A stretch of 64,000 bases of DNA, taken from positions 992,001-1,056,000 of the forward strand of contig JBMNMU010000001.1 of NCBI GenBank assembly GCA_050953505.1, written 5' to 3'. The notes beneath the pieces are model-generated. The model had not been told where the DNA came from. It made no database searches and saw only the letters and a program-made list of their open reading frames with translations. This stretch comes from JBMNMU01 sp050953505. GTDB lineage: Bacteria; Bacillota; Clostridia; Peptostreptococcales; Anaerovoracaceae. Below, piece after piece: positions 54,295-62,827 of the stretch (its first letter is position 1; each line of letters opens with the position of its first letter). A program made the translations under genes and the position numbers.

Positions 54295-54732
54295 ATGTCG
54301 TCAATGTATAATAAAAAAGTAATGGATTATTTTATGAACCCTAAAAATGTGGGAGAGATGGAAAATCCCGACGCAGTAGGAGCATACGGTAGCCCTGTTT
54401 GCGGCGATATGATGGAAATTTATCTAAAAATTGAGGATGATGTTATTGTTGACGCTAGCTTCAGAACATTCGGTTGTGGATCTGCCATTGCATCTTCAAG
54501 TGTTGCCACTGAAATGATTAAAGGAAAGACTGTGGAAGAAGCCTTGCAACTGACAAATAAGAATTTTGTTGATGAATTAGGTGGCCTTCCTGCTCCTAAG
54601 GTTCACTGCTCTGTCATGTCAGAACAGGCTGTAAAGCGTGCAATATACAATTATGCCAAAGAGCATGGGAAAGAATACGAGGGCCTTAAAGGTTTTGATC
54701 CTGAGAAAGAAGTAGAAGAAGACCACGAATAA
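54295..54732 (+). CDS. iscU: Fe-S cluster scaffold IscU/NifU-like
   Basis: 145 residues. Three cluster Cys in GSPVCGDMM, FGCGSAIASSS and VHCSVMSEQ. Family-length IscU with an acidic C-terminal tail (EKEVEEDHE). GGAAAATGG at the iscS stop is the ribosome site. Terminator follows. Partner of iscS. Confidence 0.95.
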   Translation: MSSMYNKKVMDYFMNPKNVGEMENPDAVGAYGSPVCGDMMEIYLKIEDDVIVDASFRTFGCGSAIASSSVATEMIKGKTVEEALQLTNKNFVDELGGLPAPKVHCSVMSEQAVKRAIYNYAKEHGKEYEGLKGFDPEKEVEEDHE

Positions 54733-54775
54733 TTCATATACTTTCTAAAGCCTTAAAATAACATACACAATATAG

Positions 54776-54818
54776 AAAGCTAAAGTTCGCTAATAAAATG
54801 GCGAGCTTTAGCTTTTTT
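54776..54818 (+). terminator. iscSU terminator
   Basis: AAAGCTAAAGTTCGC (54776-54790) pairs with GCGAGCTTTAGCTTT (54801-54815) with one mismatch, then seven T in total. Confidence 0.87.
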
Positions 54819-55019
54819 TAATGATATTTAAGCATCTCAAATCTTTATCCTATTAAGTAATAATAACCGAATTGAATAAGAGTAATGCTTTTGATGTATT
54901 TCATTTTAATAATCCATATTGATATAATATTATCAGGCATAATGACATAACTTTCTGACAAAATCCTTTTCCTTTGCAAGAGGCAGCTGGCTAGACTTTG
55001 TTACCTGTATCTAAGGTGG

Positions 55020-55025
55020 TTTATT
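55020..55025 (+). repeat. 6-bp target-site duplication of IS21 copy 2
   Basis: TTTATT abuts the left end and recurs at 57422-57427 at the right end. It is one base shorter than at copy 1. Confidence 0.75.
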
Positions 55026-55142
55026 TGTTTATGGTAATCTAAAAGTACAATAAACGGCAGCCATAAATACAAAAAGTAATTGCCAGTACAAACCTAACAA
55101 TATACCCTATTAAGTGACTAAAGCTTATAGGGAGGAAAGGAA

Positions 55143-56642
55143 GTGCTGACAATTACACAAGTAAATTATATCCGAGAACTGTTCTTTTTGGAAGGGAAAA
55201 CCTACTCTGAAATTAACAAAATGACCGGAAAGAACTATCGCACCATTAGGAAATATGTTGAAATGGATAATTTCAACCAGAAACACCATAAGGCCAAAAG
55301 GCCGAACAGGACTGATGTATTAAGACCTATCATCAACAAATGGCTAACTGAAGATAAATCAAGACATTACAAACAAAGACACACTGCAAAGAGGGTCTAT
55401 GATCGACTAAAAGAAGAGCACCCTGAGATTTTAACAGTCTCAGAGAGAACCGTAAGAAATATCGTCAAAGAAGAAAGAGAAAAGGTTTTCGGATCAGATG
55501 ATGCCTACCTTCTCCTTGAGCATCCAGGAGGTGAAGCCCAAGTTGACTTTGGAAGCTTTGAAGCATTTGAAAACGGCTCTATTAAAAAGTTTCATGAGCT
55601 CATCTTGTCGTTCCCAAAATCCAATGCAGGCTTTGCAGTGGCAACCAGGAGTGAAACAAGAGAAGCCCTCCTTGAAGGCCTTGTTACAATATTTAATTTC
55701 ATAGGCTATGTTCCAAGTGCGATATGGTTTGACCAAATGTCATCAGCAGCCCTTAGAACCCGAGATGAAAAAGGTCTTGTCAAAGTAAATGACTTCGTAA
55801 TGCGATTCTCTACCCATTATGGATTTAATGTTAAGTTTTGCAATTCAAACAGTGGCAATGAAAAAGGCAATGTAGAGAACAAAGTGGGTGCAATTAGGCG
55901 TAATTTGTTTGTTCCAGAGCCTACAGTCACTGACCTTGACTTATTTAACTGCCACCTTCTTAAGAAGTGTCTTAAGAGAAACAAAGAGCTTCATTACCGC
56001 TACAAAGAGCCCATAGAAAAGCTCTTTGAAGATGAAAAATCATTGATGATACCAGTTAACAAGGTTCCTTTTGATACAGCAAGGTATGAGACAAGAAAGG
56101 TAAACAAGTATGGACTTATTGAATATTCATCATGCAGTTACTCAGTAAGCCCCAAGTATGTTGGACAATTCGTGATGCTTAAGGTAATGGCCAATGAGAT
56201 AGAGATATTTTCAAAAGACCTCTCAGAAAGAATTACTGCGCATCAAAGATTGTTTGAAAAAGATGGTGAGTCAATTAATTACATAGACTTTATCGACATC
56301 ATAAAGGTAAGGCCAAATGCATTGAAATACTCAGGAATCTACTCTCTGTTGCCAGATTCATGGCAGGATTACCTTCAATCCCTAGATAAGGATTCCTTTA
56401 AACAGGCCTTTGAAATCTTAAAAATGATACTCCTTGAAGACGATATGGATTATGCAGATAGGGTTCTAAGAGAAACAGCAAAGCATGATTCCAAATCACC
56501 TGAAGCCATAGGGGTAACATACAAGAGACTCAAGGAAAACAGCATAATCTATGATAGCCCAATCCAACTTCCTTCAGATTTACCTCTTTACGAGGTTGAT
56601 ACATCACAATACGACATACTTATGAGAGGTGGTTATCAATGA
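55143..56642 (+). CDS. istA: IS21-family transposase IstA, copy 2
   Basis: 499 residues, GTG start with the same GGGAGGAAAGGAA ribosome site as copy 1. DDE residues and helix-turn-helix intact. Substitutions from copy 1 include SSCSYSV for SSCRYSV and MRGGYQ for MGGGYQ. Confidence 0.96.
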   Translation: MLTITQVNYIRELFFLEGKTYSEINKMTGKNYRTIRKYVEMDNFNQKHHKAKRPNRTDVLRPIINKWLTEDKSRHYKQRHTAKRVYDRLKEEHPEILTVSERTVRNIVKEEREKVFGSDDAYLLLEHPGGEAQVDFGSFEAFENGSIKKFHELILSFPKSNAGFAVATRSETREALLEGLVTIFNFIGYVPSAIWFDQMSSAALRTRDEKGLVKVNDFVMRFSTHYGFNVKFCNSNSGNEKGNVENKVGAIRRNLFVPEPTVTDLDLFNCHLLKKCLKRNKELHYRYKEPIEKLFEDEKSLMIPVNKVPFDTARYETRKVNKYGLIEYSSCSYSVSPKYVGQFVMLKVMANEIEIFSKDLSERITAHQRLFEKDGESINYIDFIDIIKVRPNALKYSGIYSLLPDSWQDYLQSLDKDSFKQAFEILKMILLEDDMDYADRVLRETAKHDSKSPEAIGVTYKRLKENSIIYDSPIQLPSDLPLYEVDTSQYDILMRGGYQ

Positions 56643-57355
56643 GGGAAGAGATTAGCCAATATCAAAGGAAACTAAGGCTATCAAACAGCCTTATGGAAAT
56701 CTATCCGGCAATCAAAGCTCAGAGTCAAGAAGAGTTCCTTCTCAAGCTTCTAAAAGAACTCTATGAAGACCGTGAGGAGAAAAGGCGAATCAGAAACCTA
56801 AACAATGCAGGATTCCAAGTATTAAAATCCCTTAACGGGTATGATTTTTCACAAATCAGATTTCCGGAAGGCCTACAACTTCACAATGTTGAATCCTTAT
56901 CCTTTCTTGAAAAGAAAGAGAATCTGATACTTTACGGATCAGTTGGAACCGGCAAGACCCATCTGTCTGTGGCTCTTGGAGTTAAAGCAATCAATCAAGG
57001 CAAGAAAGCTGTGTTTTACCGTGTTCACGACTTGATTAATGAGCTTGAATCAGACGATATGAAGAAAGTTGCTAGGACACACAAGAAAATACATCAAGCT
57101 GACCTGTTGATACTTGATGAATGGGGTTACCTTCCCCTTCATCAAGAAGGCGCCAGACTTTTGTTTGACATCATCTCATCATGTTATGAGACTAAAAGTG
57201 TTATTATCACTACTAATATTGAGTTTGGCAGGTGGAAAGGCTTCCTGTTTGATGAAAAGCTCACAGCTGCAATAGTCGATAGACTCGTACATCATTCACA
57301 CATGTTGATATTTACAGGGAAAAGCTACCGTATGACAAATTCATTAATGAGGTAG
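56639..57355 (+). CDS. istB: IS21 helper ATPase IstB, copy 2
   Basis: 238 residues, Walker A GSVGTGKTHLS and Walker B LLILDEWGY intact. Two adjacent substitutions near the N-terminus (LSNSLMEI for LSSNLMEI) are the only differences from copy 1 seen. Confidence 0.96.
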   Translation: MREEISQYQRKLRLSNSLMEIYPAIKAQSQEEFLLKLLKELYEDREEKRRIRNLNNAGFQVLKSLNGYDFSQIRFPEGLQLHNVESLSFLEKKENLILYGSVGTGKTHLSVALGVKAINQGKKAVFYRVHDLINELESDDMKKVARTHKKIHQADLLILDEWGYLPLHQEGARLLFDIISSCYETKSVIITTNIEFGRWKGFLFDEKLTAAIVDRLVHHSHMLIFTGKSYRMTNSLMR

Positions 57356-57465
57356 TCCAGGTTGGTACTGGTAATTGCATTTTTGATTGCCAAAAGTTGC
57401 ATTTTGATATTGCCAAACACATTTATTGTTCTAAACATATGTTAAAACATAAGGAGGAATTGTAT

Positions 57466-58755
57466 ATGAATCAAACAAAGCTCAATAAATACATGAGGAG
57501 CGTATCCATTATTGGCGTAGGATGTACACCGTTTATGAACACTCTAGATAATGAAGAAACCGATGGTTTGACTGAAGGGGAATTATTTGGCTATGCTTCA
57601 TTAAAAGCAATGGAAGATGCAGGGGTTACTCCAAAAGATGTAGATTTTTATTTTCATGGCCAAGCCAGCCCATTAAATGGTTCAAACTACATAACTCCGA
57701 ATATGCAGGTTGCCAATTGGTTTGGTATGAAGGGGAAAGGCTCCATCCACCATTCTGAAGCTTGCTGTACCGGTTACCTGGCTTTGGAACAAGCTGTTAA
57801 TGCAGTTGCTTCAGGCAAATACAATGTGGTTTTATCTGGCTGTGTGGAATTCGGTGACAGCCTAGCTGTTCCAGGTAAGCCAGCTCATATCCGTGAAAAA
57901 TTTTTAATGGAAGAATTTCTAAAAACCACTGAATGGATCTATGATAGAGCTTACACACGTGCCATGATGGCTGGTGTGACTTTGGTTCATGATGGCGCTG
58001 CTGCTTTATATAAATACAAATATCAATTAACTGACGAGCAGCTCGATGATACTTTGAATCATATGTCCATCAATAACAGAAGGAATGCTGCAAAGAATCC
58101 ACTTGCTATAGAAAGAAGAGAATATGAGGAAGTTGCTAAAGAAGCAGGATTTGAAACGGCTTTAGATTATTTAAGATCACCATATAATCCTAAGGTTGGA
58201 GATTACCTTCGAGTAAGTGGAATGGAGCTGAAATGTGACGGAGCAGCTGCTGTGATTGTGTGTCCAACAGAAATGGCTTCTCAGTTTACTTCTAAAAAGC
58301 CTATCGAGGTACTTGGCATTGGCAGTGCTTCCCTAGAAGCCAGTAACCCTCATTTTGAATGGCGTGCTACAGAAGAAGCTGTACGTCAAGTATATGAATT
58401 AACAGGGGTAAAACCTGATGAATTGGATTTATTCTTTGCCAATGACTTTGTTATTACTTCACACCTTATTTCTGCTGAAATTGCTGGATATCTACCTGAA
58501 GGAGAAGGGTGGAAATATATCTGCGAAGGGCGTACTGCTTATGACGGTGATAAACCAATTAATACTAACGGCGGAAGAACAGCCTTTGGCCATGCCCATG
58601 CTGCTTCTGGTCTAGCTGACTTATATGAAGCAGTACTGCAAATGCGTGGCGAATGTGGTGAAAGACAAATAAAAAAGCTACCGAAAACAACAATGCTACG
58701 AGGTTATGGTGGCAGTCAAAATGTGGCAGCTACATTAATAAGAACTGTAGAATAA
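57466..58755 (+). CDS. Thiolase-family (SCP2-like) acyltransferase
   Basis: 429 residues from ATG 57466 (AAGGAGG upstream; the longer frame starting at 57397 begins inside the IS end and is spurious). Thiolase fold with the nucleophile Cys in HHSEACCTGYLA, the catalytic His in NTNGGRTAFGHAHAASG (GHAHA in place of the usual GHPxGA) and a GYGGSQN loop. It lacks the classical second Cys motif, as do SCP2/archaeal-type thiolases that work with a DUF35 protein. The next gene encodes exactly such a DUF35 protein. Reaction direction and substrate cannot be inferred. Confidence 0.85.
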   Translation: MNQTKLNKYMRSVSIIGVGCTPFMNTLDNEETDGLTEGELFGYASLKAMEDAGVTPKDVDFYFHGQASPLNGSNYITPNMQVANWFGMKGKGSIHHSEACCTGYLALEQAVNAVASGKYNVVLSGCVEFGDSLAVPGKPAHIREKFLMEEFLKTTEWIYDRAYTRAMMAGVTLVHDGAAALYKYKYQLTDEQLDDTLNHMSINNRRNAAKNPLAIERREYEEVAKEAGFETALDYLRSPYNPKVGDYLRVSGMELKCDGAAAVIVCPTEMASQFTSKKPIEVLGIGSASLEASNPHFEWRATEEAVRQVYELTGVKPDELDLFFANDFVITSHLISAEIAGYLPEGEGWKYICEGRTAYDGDKPINTNGGRTAFGHAHAASGLADLYEAVLQMRGECGERQIKKLPKTTMLRGYGGSQNVAATLIRTVE

Positions 58756-58768
58756 TAGGAGGAAAAGC

Positions 58769-59179
58769 ATGGGTGTAAAGTTAGAAAGAATTGTAAAAAC
58801 ATTTTATGACAATCTTGAAGAAGGAAAAATAACTGCACGTAAGTGCAAGGATTGTGGTGCTACAGAATTTCCTCCGGTATTAGCTTGTAATACCTGCGGA
58901 AGTACTGAGATGGAGTGGATAGAGATAAGTGGTAACGCAAAGATGACATCCATTATCTTGCCAAATCCAGTTACAGCAAGGGCTGAGAATAGTGACTTAT
59001 TACCTTATTGCTTTAGTGCTGTAGAAATCGAAGAAGGCGCTGAAGTAAATGCAATCGTCCGCGGGGTAAATAGAAAGAATAAACCAGAATTAGAAGCGAA
59101 TCTCCCTGTAGATGTAGAAGCGGAAATCACACAAAGAGACGGATTTAAAACAGTAACCTTTAAATTAAAAGAAAAATAA
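58769..59179 (+). CDS. Zn-ribbon/OB-fold (DUF35) thiolase partner
   Basis: 136 residues. Rubredoxin-like zinc ribbon CKDCGATEFPPVLACNTCG (two CxxC pairs, residues 28-46), then an OB-fold. DUF35 proteins bind thiolases; in archaea one bridges acetoacetyl-CoA thiolase and HMG-CoA synthase so the intermediate is passed on. Here no HMG-CoA synthase follows; an acyl carrier protein does. AGGAGG precedes the ATG; 13 bases from the thiolase. Confidence 0.9.
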   Translation: MGVKLERIVKTFYDNLEEGKITARKCKDCGATEFPPVLACNTCGSTEMEWIEISGNAKMTSIILPNPVTARAENSDLLPYCFSAVEIEEGAEVNAIVRGVNRKNKPELEANLPVDVEAEITQRDGFKTVTFKLKEK

Positions 59180-59193
59180 AAAGGAGTAAAAAA

Positions 59194-59433
59194 ATGGATA
59201 GAAAAGCATTAGAAACAAAAATTTTAGAACTTGTTAGCACATCATATAACACCGATGTTTCTAAATTGACTTTAGAAACTACTTTCAAAGAGGATTTGAA
59301 AGGGGCTTCCATATTACTAGTAGGCTTAGCATCACAGATCGAAAACGAACTAGATGTTATGATTCCACTTCCAGAAGTAAGCCAAGCAAAAACTATAGGC
59401 GACCTAGTAGATAAGGTTGAGGAAATGCTGTAA
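59194..59433 (+). CDS. Acyl carrier protein, atypical
   Basis: 79 residues, four-helix ACP pattern (ETKILELVSTSYNTDVSKL, then IENELDVMIPLPEVSQAKTI). The phosphopantetheine site, normally DSL, reads ASI (DLKGASILLVG) with the Ser kept. It is not in a fatty-acid operon, so it is probably a dedicated carrier for the thiolase module. AAAGGAG precedes the ATG. Confidence 0.88.
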   Translation: MDRKALETKILELVSTSYNTDVSKLTLETTFKEDLKGASILLVGLASQIENELDVMIPLPEVSQAKTIGDLVDKVEEML

Positions 59434-59452
59434 TTATAATCAGTTACATAAG

Positions 59453-59525
59453 GGGTGAGGCTAGGTCACGTTCTCGCGTCGCATCCTATGCCTCCGCCTA
59501 GACTCGCGGTACGAACAGTGACTCT
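59453..59525 (+). other. GC-rich structured intergenic element
   Basis: A block far richer in GC than the rest of the window. GTCAC-GTTC at its left (59465-59473) pairs with GAAC-A-GTGAC at its right (59513-59522), with CGCG segments inside and a small GCAT/ATGC hairpin in the middle. CTAGG and CCTAG also face each other. No coding potential and no T tract. It lies between the acyl carrier gene and the Pta-like gene and may be a mobile palindromic repeat or an RNA element. Confidence 0.55.
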
Positions 59526-59555
59526 AATCAAAATATTTAAAGGAGTACATATATT

Positions 59556-60560
59556 ATGAATGTTTTAGATCAGATATATGAAAAAGCAAAAACGAATCCT
59601 CAAAAGGTTGCTTTCCCCGAGGGTGAAGATGAAAAGATGATGCAAGCCGCCTATGAAACTGGTAAAGATGGTTATATCATTCCTATCCTAGTAGGTGATT
59701 CTTCTAAATTAAAAGACCTAGCTTCTCAAAGAGGCTACGATACCCAGGTTTTTCAATTTGCAGATATCAATGATGAGGATGCTACAACGAAATATATTGA
59801 AAAATACGTTGCACAGCCAGGGAGAATGCTAAAAGAGAAAGCCCTGCGGCGAAGAATGGAAGACCCCTTATACTATGCAATGGTTATGCAGGCTGTTGAC
59901 GAAGCAGATGTTACCTTTGCAGGAATTAACTATTCTACTGGCGACGTTCTGCTAGCAGGCCAAATGATCATCGGATTGAAACCTGATATTGATATCATAT
60001 CTAGTATCGGACTTTGTGATATACCTAACTTTAATGGAAGTGAAGGCACTCTATTAGCTATTGGTGATAGCGCCGTTATGACAAATCCAAATGCAGAGCA
60101 GCTTGCCACCATTGCAATCTCGGCATGTGATACAGTACATGAGTTGCTTGGCTGGGAACCAAGGTGTGCCATGATATCCTATTCTACCTTAGGTAGCGGA
60201 CAAGGTGAGCTTGTGGATAAGGTAACTGAAGCATTGAAAATTGCTAATGAAAGAAGGCCGGATTTGGCTATCGATGGGGAATTCCAAGTAGATGCTGCCA
60301 TTATTCCTGCTGTAGCAGAGAAAAAGGTGAAAAGAGAAAGTAAAGTGGCCGGAAAAGCGAATGTCATCATATGGCCTGATTTAAATGTAGGTAATGTTGG
60401 CGTAAAATTAATACAATACTTTGGAAATGCAGATGCATACGGCCCTATGCTTCAGGGATTCAATAAAGTGGTTTGTGATTGCTCAAGAGGAGCCCCAATT
60501 TCTGAAATCAAAGGAAATATAGTTATTTCTGCAGTTCGGGCAGCAGGAAGTAAAAAGTAA
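59556..60560 (+). CDS. Phosphate acyltransferase (Pta/Ptb family)
   Basis: 334 residues. Converts an acyl thioester plus phosphate into acyl phosphate. PTA_PTB fold: VAFPEGEDEKMMQAA, EPRCAMISYSTLGSGQ, DGEFQVDAAIIP, VAGKANVIIWPDLNVGN, AYGPMLQG. Length and motifs are closer to phosphotransacetylase than to the shorter phosphotransbutyrylase, but the partner kinase is butyrate kinase, so a substrate longer than acetyl is possible. AAAGGAG precedes the ATG. Confidence 0.85.
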   Translation: MNVLDQIYEKAKTNPQKVAFPEGEDEKMMQAAYETGKDGYIIPILVGDSSKLKDLASQRGYDTQVFQFADINDEDATTKYIEKYVAQPGRMLKEKALRRRMEDPLYYAMVMQAVDEADVTFAGINYSTGDVLLAGQMIIGLKPDIDIISSIGLCDIPNFNGSEGTLLAIGDSAVMTNPNAEQLATIAISACDTVHELLGWEPRCAMISYSTLGSGQGELVDKVTEALKIANERRPDLAIDGEFQVDAAIIPAVAEKKVKRESKVAGKANVIIWPDLNVGNVGVKLIQYFGNADAYGPMLQGFNKVVCDCSRGAPISEIKGNIVISAVRAAGSKK

Positions 60561-60576
60561 CTAAAAGGAGGCAATG

Positions 60577-61686
60577 ATGAGCAATTACCGAATATTAACG
60601 ATTAATCCCGGCTCCACTTCAACAAAAATTGCTTTATTTCAAAATGATGAAGAAATATTCAACATTAATATCACTCATGCTGCAGAAGAAATGGCCAAAT
60701 ATAAAGAAATCAACGATCAAATGCCTTATAGAAAGAAAATGATTGAAGATGTCTTAAAAGACCACAATATCTCATTAGACGAACTTTCTGCAGTGGTGGG
60801 CAGAGGCGGAGGATTAATTGCAGTTGAGGGCGGAGTGTATGAAATTAATGATATTTTACTTGAACATGCAATCAATAGTGAAAACGGTGTAAAGCATCCA
60901 GCCCAATTGGGTCCACAGCTTGCTAAGGAATTTTCAAATTTAGCTGGTTGTCCTGCTTACGTCGTAAACCCACCTGATACAGATGAACGAATTCCGTACG
61001 CTCGCATGACTGGAATAAAAGGTGTGTACCGAAATGTACACCTTCATGCTTTGAATTTAAAAGAAACTGCCATTCGCCATGCAAAAATCATGGGTAAAAA
61101 CTATGAGGAATGTAATTTTGTTGTATGCCATATCGGAGGCGGAATTTCCGTTTCGGCCCATGAAAAAGGACGGATGATTGATGGTAACGACATTGTTGGT
61201 GGAGAAGGCCCTATGGCTCCCACCAGGTGCGGAGCTGTTCCAGCTGTTGAGTTGATAAAATACTGCTTTTCCGGTGTAAGTGAAAAGGAAGCAAAGGATC
61301 TTTGTATGAAAACAGGGGGCTTTGTGAGCTTATTAGGCACTTCTGATGCCAAGGAAGTTTCAGAACGTGCAAATAGGGGAGAAAAGGTTCCTAGTCTTGT
61401 TTGGAATACTATGATCTATCAGATCACAAAGGAAATAGGTGCCATGGCTGCAGCGCTAAAAGGGAAAGTTGATGGTATTCTTTTAGGTGGCGGAATGGTC
61501 TATAATCAAGATCTAGTAACGAAAATTAAGGAAGCTTGTGAGTTTATTGCTCCTATAACGGCTTATCCAGGAGAATTCGAGATGGAGGCAATGGCGTCCG
61601 GTGCGATTCGGGTACTAGAAGGTCAAGAGAAACTAAAAGAATATACAGGAAAGCTAGTATGGAGCAAAGCAGATTTTGAAGATTAA
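60577..61686 (+). CDS. buk: Butyrate kinase
   Basis: 369 residues. ASKHA kinase of the butyrate kinase type: LTINPGSTSTKIALFQND, VGRGGGLIAVEGGVYEIN, CHIGGGISVSAH, LLGGGMVYN. Makes ATP and a carboxylate from acyl phosphate, most likely butyryl, isobutyryl or isovaleryl. GGAGG is 5 bases before ATG 60577 (ATG 60574 is possible). Follows the Pta-like gene by 16 bases and ends the operon at a terminator. Confidence 0.93.
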   Translation: MSNYRILTINPGSTSTKIALFQNDEEIFNINITHAAEEMAKYKEINDQMPYRKKMIEDVLKDHNISLDELSAVVGRGGGLIAVEGGVYEINDILLEHAINSENGVKHPAQLGPQLAKEFSNLAGCPAYVVNPPDTDERIPYARMTGIKGVYRNVHLHALNLKETAIRHAKIMGKNYEECNFVVCHIGGGISVSAHEKGRMIDGNDIVGGEGPMAPTRCGAVPAVELIKYCFSGVSEKEAKDLCMKTGGFVSLLGTSDAKEVSERANRGEKVPSLVWNTMIYQITKEIGAMAAALKGKVDGILLGGGMVYNQDLVTKIKEACEFIAPITAYPGEFEMEAMASGAIRVLEGQEKLKEYTGKLVWSKADFED

Positions 61687-61699
61687 AAATGTAAAATGT

Positions 61700-61732
61700 A
61701 ATGACTTGTCTTTAACAGACAAGTCATTTTTT
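61700..61732 (+). terminator. buk terminator
   Basis: AATGACTTGTC (61700-61710) pairs with GACAAGTCATT (61718-61728), then TTTTT. It also serves the convergent minus-strand gene. Confidence 0.88.
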
Positions 61733-61754
61733 AGTCAAGTATTTTTAAAACTAT

Positions 61755-62723
61755 TTAGTACATAATGAGTGCTCGAACTGGGCACTCAGGGGCACAATAG
61801 CCACAGGTGATACAAATACTATCATCCACTTGGGCGAGTCCATCTGTGTTAAAGAAAATAGCATGGTTAGGGCACCTTTCTATACAAGCGCCGCACCCCT
61901 CACAATCCCCTTGATCTACATGCATTCTTTTTTTAGTAATATCTGGAACGTAGTCTTTGGGCAAGGTTCCTTCGATATACTCAATTATTCGATCCACTTC
62001 GTGCTTGAAGCCAAATCCCACCATCATAGAGGATATGCCTTCTAAATTTTTAACATAATCTAATGCTTCCACATAATGTCCTGTTAAATTTCCTCCACCA
62101 AAGACCTTCATGGCAAAAACACCTTTTCCCGCCTTGCTAGCTTCTTTAATAGCAATTTCCATTTCTTCTTTACTTCCCGGCCCCAGGCCCTTACGGATAC
62201 CTAGACCCTTAAAATTGATAAGGGGGAATAAAACATCTAACTCGTCCATTTTTGCAGCCTCTGCCGCCACTTCTACATGATGAGTAGATATGCCTATAGC
62301 TTTTACAATGCCTTTTGCTTTGCACTCCTGAAGGCACTCCCAAGCACCTGCTCTGATGGATAAATCTGGTTCATTTCTTACTTCGTGCAGCATAAAAATA
62401 TCAATTACATCTCGATCTAATTCTATTCGTGCTTCCTCAACTGCTTCCTTCATGTCACTATAAGTAGGGCTAAGACATTTTGAAGCTATTATAGGCTCAA
62501 AATTTGTTCCTTTAAGGGCATGTCTAATATATGGGTAGGTTTCGTAATATTGAGCCGTGTCAAGAAAATTAATTCCCCTCTCCAAAGCATAACGAAGCAC
62601 TTCAGCACCTTCTTCAATTGAAAGGTTAAGCTGGGTGTTTCCAACGGTCAGTACTCCAAATCCAATGGGTGAGACCTCTAATCCAGTATTTCCCAATTTG
62701 TTTTTTTTCATTTTCAAACTCAC
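61755..62723 (-). CDS. Aldo/keto reductase fused to a 2[4Fe-4S] ferredoxin
   Basis: 322 residues. AKR barrel (1-260) with the tetrad Asp/Tyr (INFLDTAQYY), Lys (IASKCLS) and His (MLHEVRNE). The C-terminal 60 residues are a bacterial ferredoxin: CEGCGACIERCPNHA and CITCGYCAPECP, so eight Cys for two clusters. Such fusions in anaerobes couple carbonyl reduction to ferredoxin; the substrate is unknown. Monocistronic. Confidence 0.9.
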   Translation of the reverse strand: MSLKMKKNKLGNTGLEVSPIGFGVLTVGNTQLNLSIEEGAEVLRYALERGINFLDTAQYYETYPYIRHALKGTNFEPIIASKCLSPTYSDMKEAVEEARIELDRDVIDIFMLHEVRNEPDLSIRAGAWECLQECKAKGIVKAIGISTHHVEVAAEAAKMDELDVLFPLINFKGLGIRKGLGPGSKEEMEIAIKEASKAGKGVFAMKVFGGGNLTGHYVEALDYVKNLEGISSMMVGFGFKHEVDRIIEYIEGTLPKDYVPDITKKRMHVDQGDCEGCGACIERCPNHAIFFNTDGLAQVDDSICITCGYCAPECPVRALIMY

Positions 62724-62827
62724 TACCTAATTTATTTTTTAATAATTTTAATTTTATCATAAAACAGTAGTATAAGGGCAAAATAAAATTAAATAATAAT
62801 GTTCAATGAAAAGGAGAGTGTGGATAT

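Larger units (their letters stand above)
55026..57421 (+). mobile_element. IS21-family insertion sequence, copy 2, 2396 bp
   Basis: Same length, ends and orientation as copy 1 at 47780-50175, with only scattered substitutions. It lies between iscU and the thiolase operon, 44 bases before the thiolase start, so it separates that operon from its original upstream sequence. Both istA and istB are intact. Confidence 0.94.

Noticed and set aside
54985..55012. Sigma-54 promoter (TGG-C near 54988) upstream of the old thiolase operon
   Set aside because: The -12 element does not fit TTGC at the required spacing.
47780..57421. Composite transposon formed by the two IS21 copies
   Set aside because: Each copy has its own different target duplication (TCGTAAA and TTTATT), and the genes between are core chromosomal ones in normal order. 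Independent insertions explain this better.
57397..57465. N-terminal extension of the thiolase
   Set aside because: These codons begin inside the IS21 end; AAGGAGG before ATG 57466 gives the real start.
57466..58755. Glycine reductase component C (GrdC)
   Set aside because: The protein has thiolase Cys and His motifs and a DUF35 partner, and no grdA/B/D genes accompany it.
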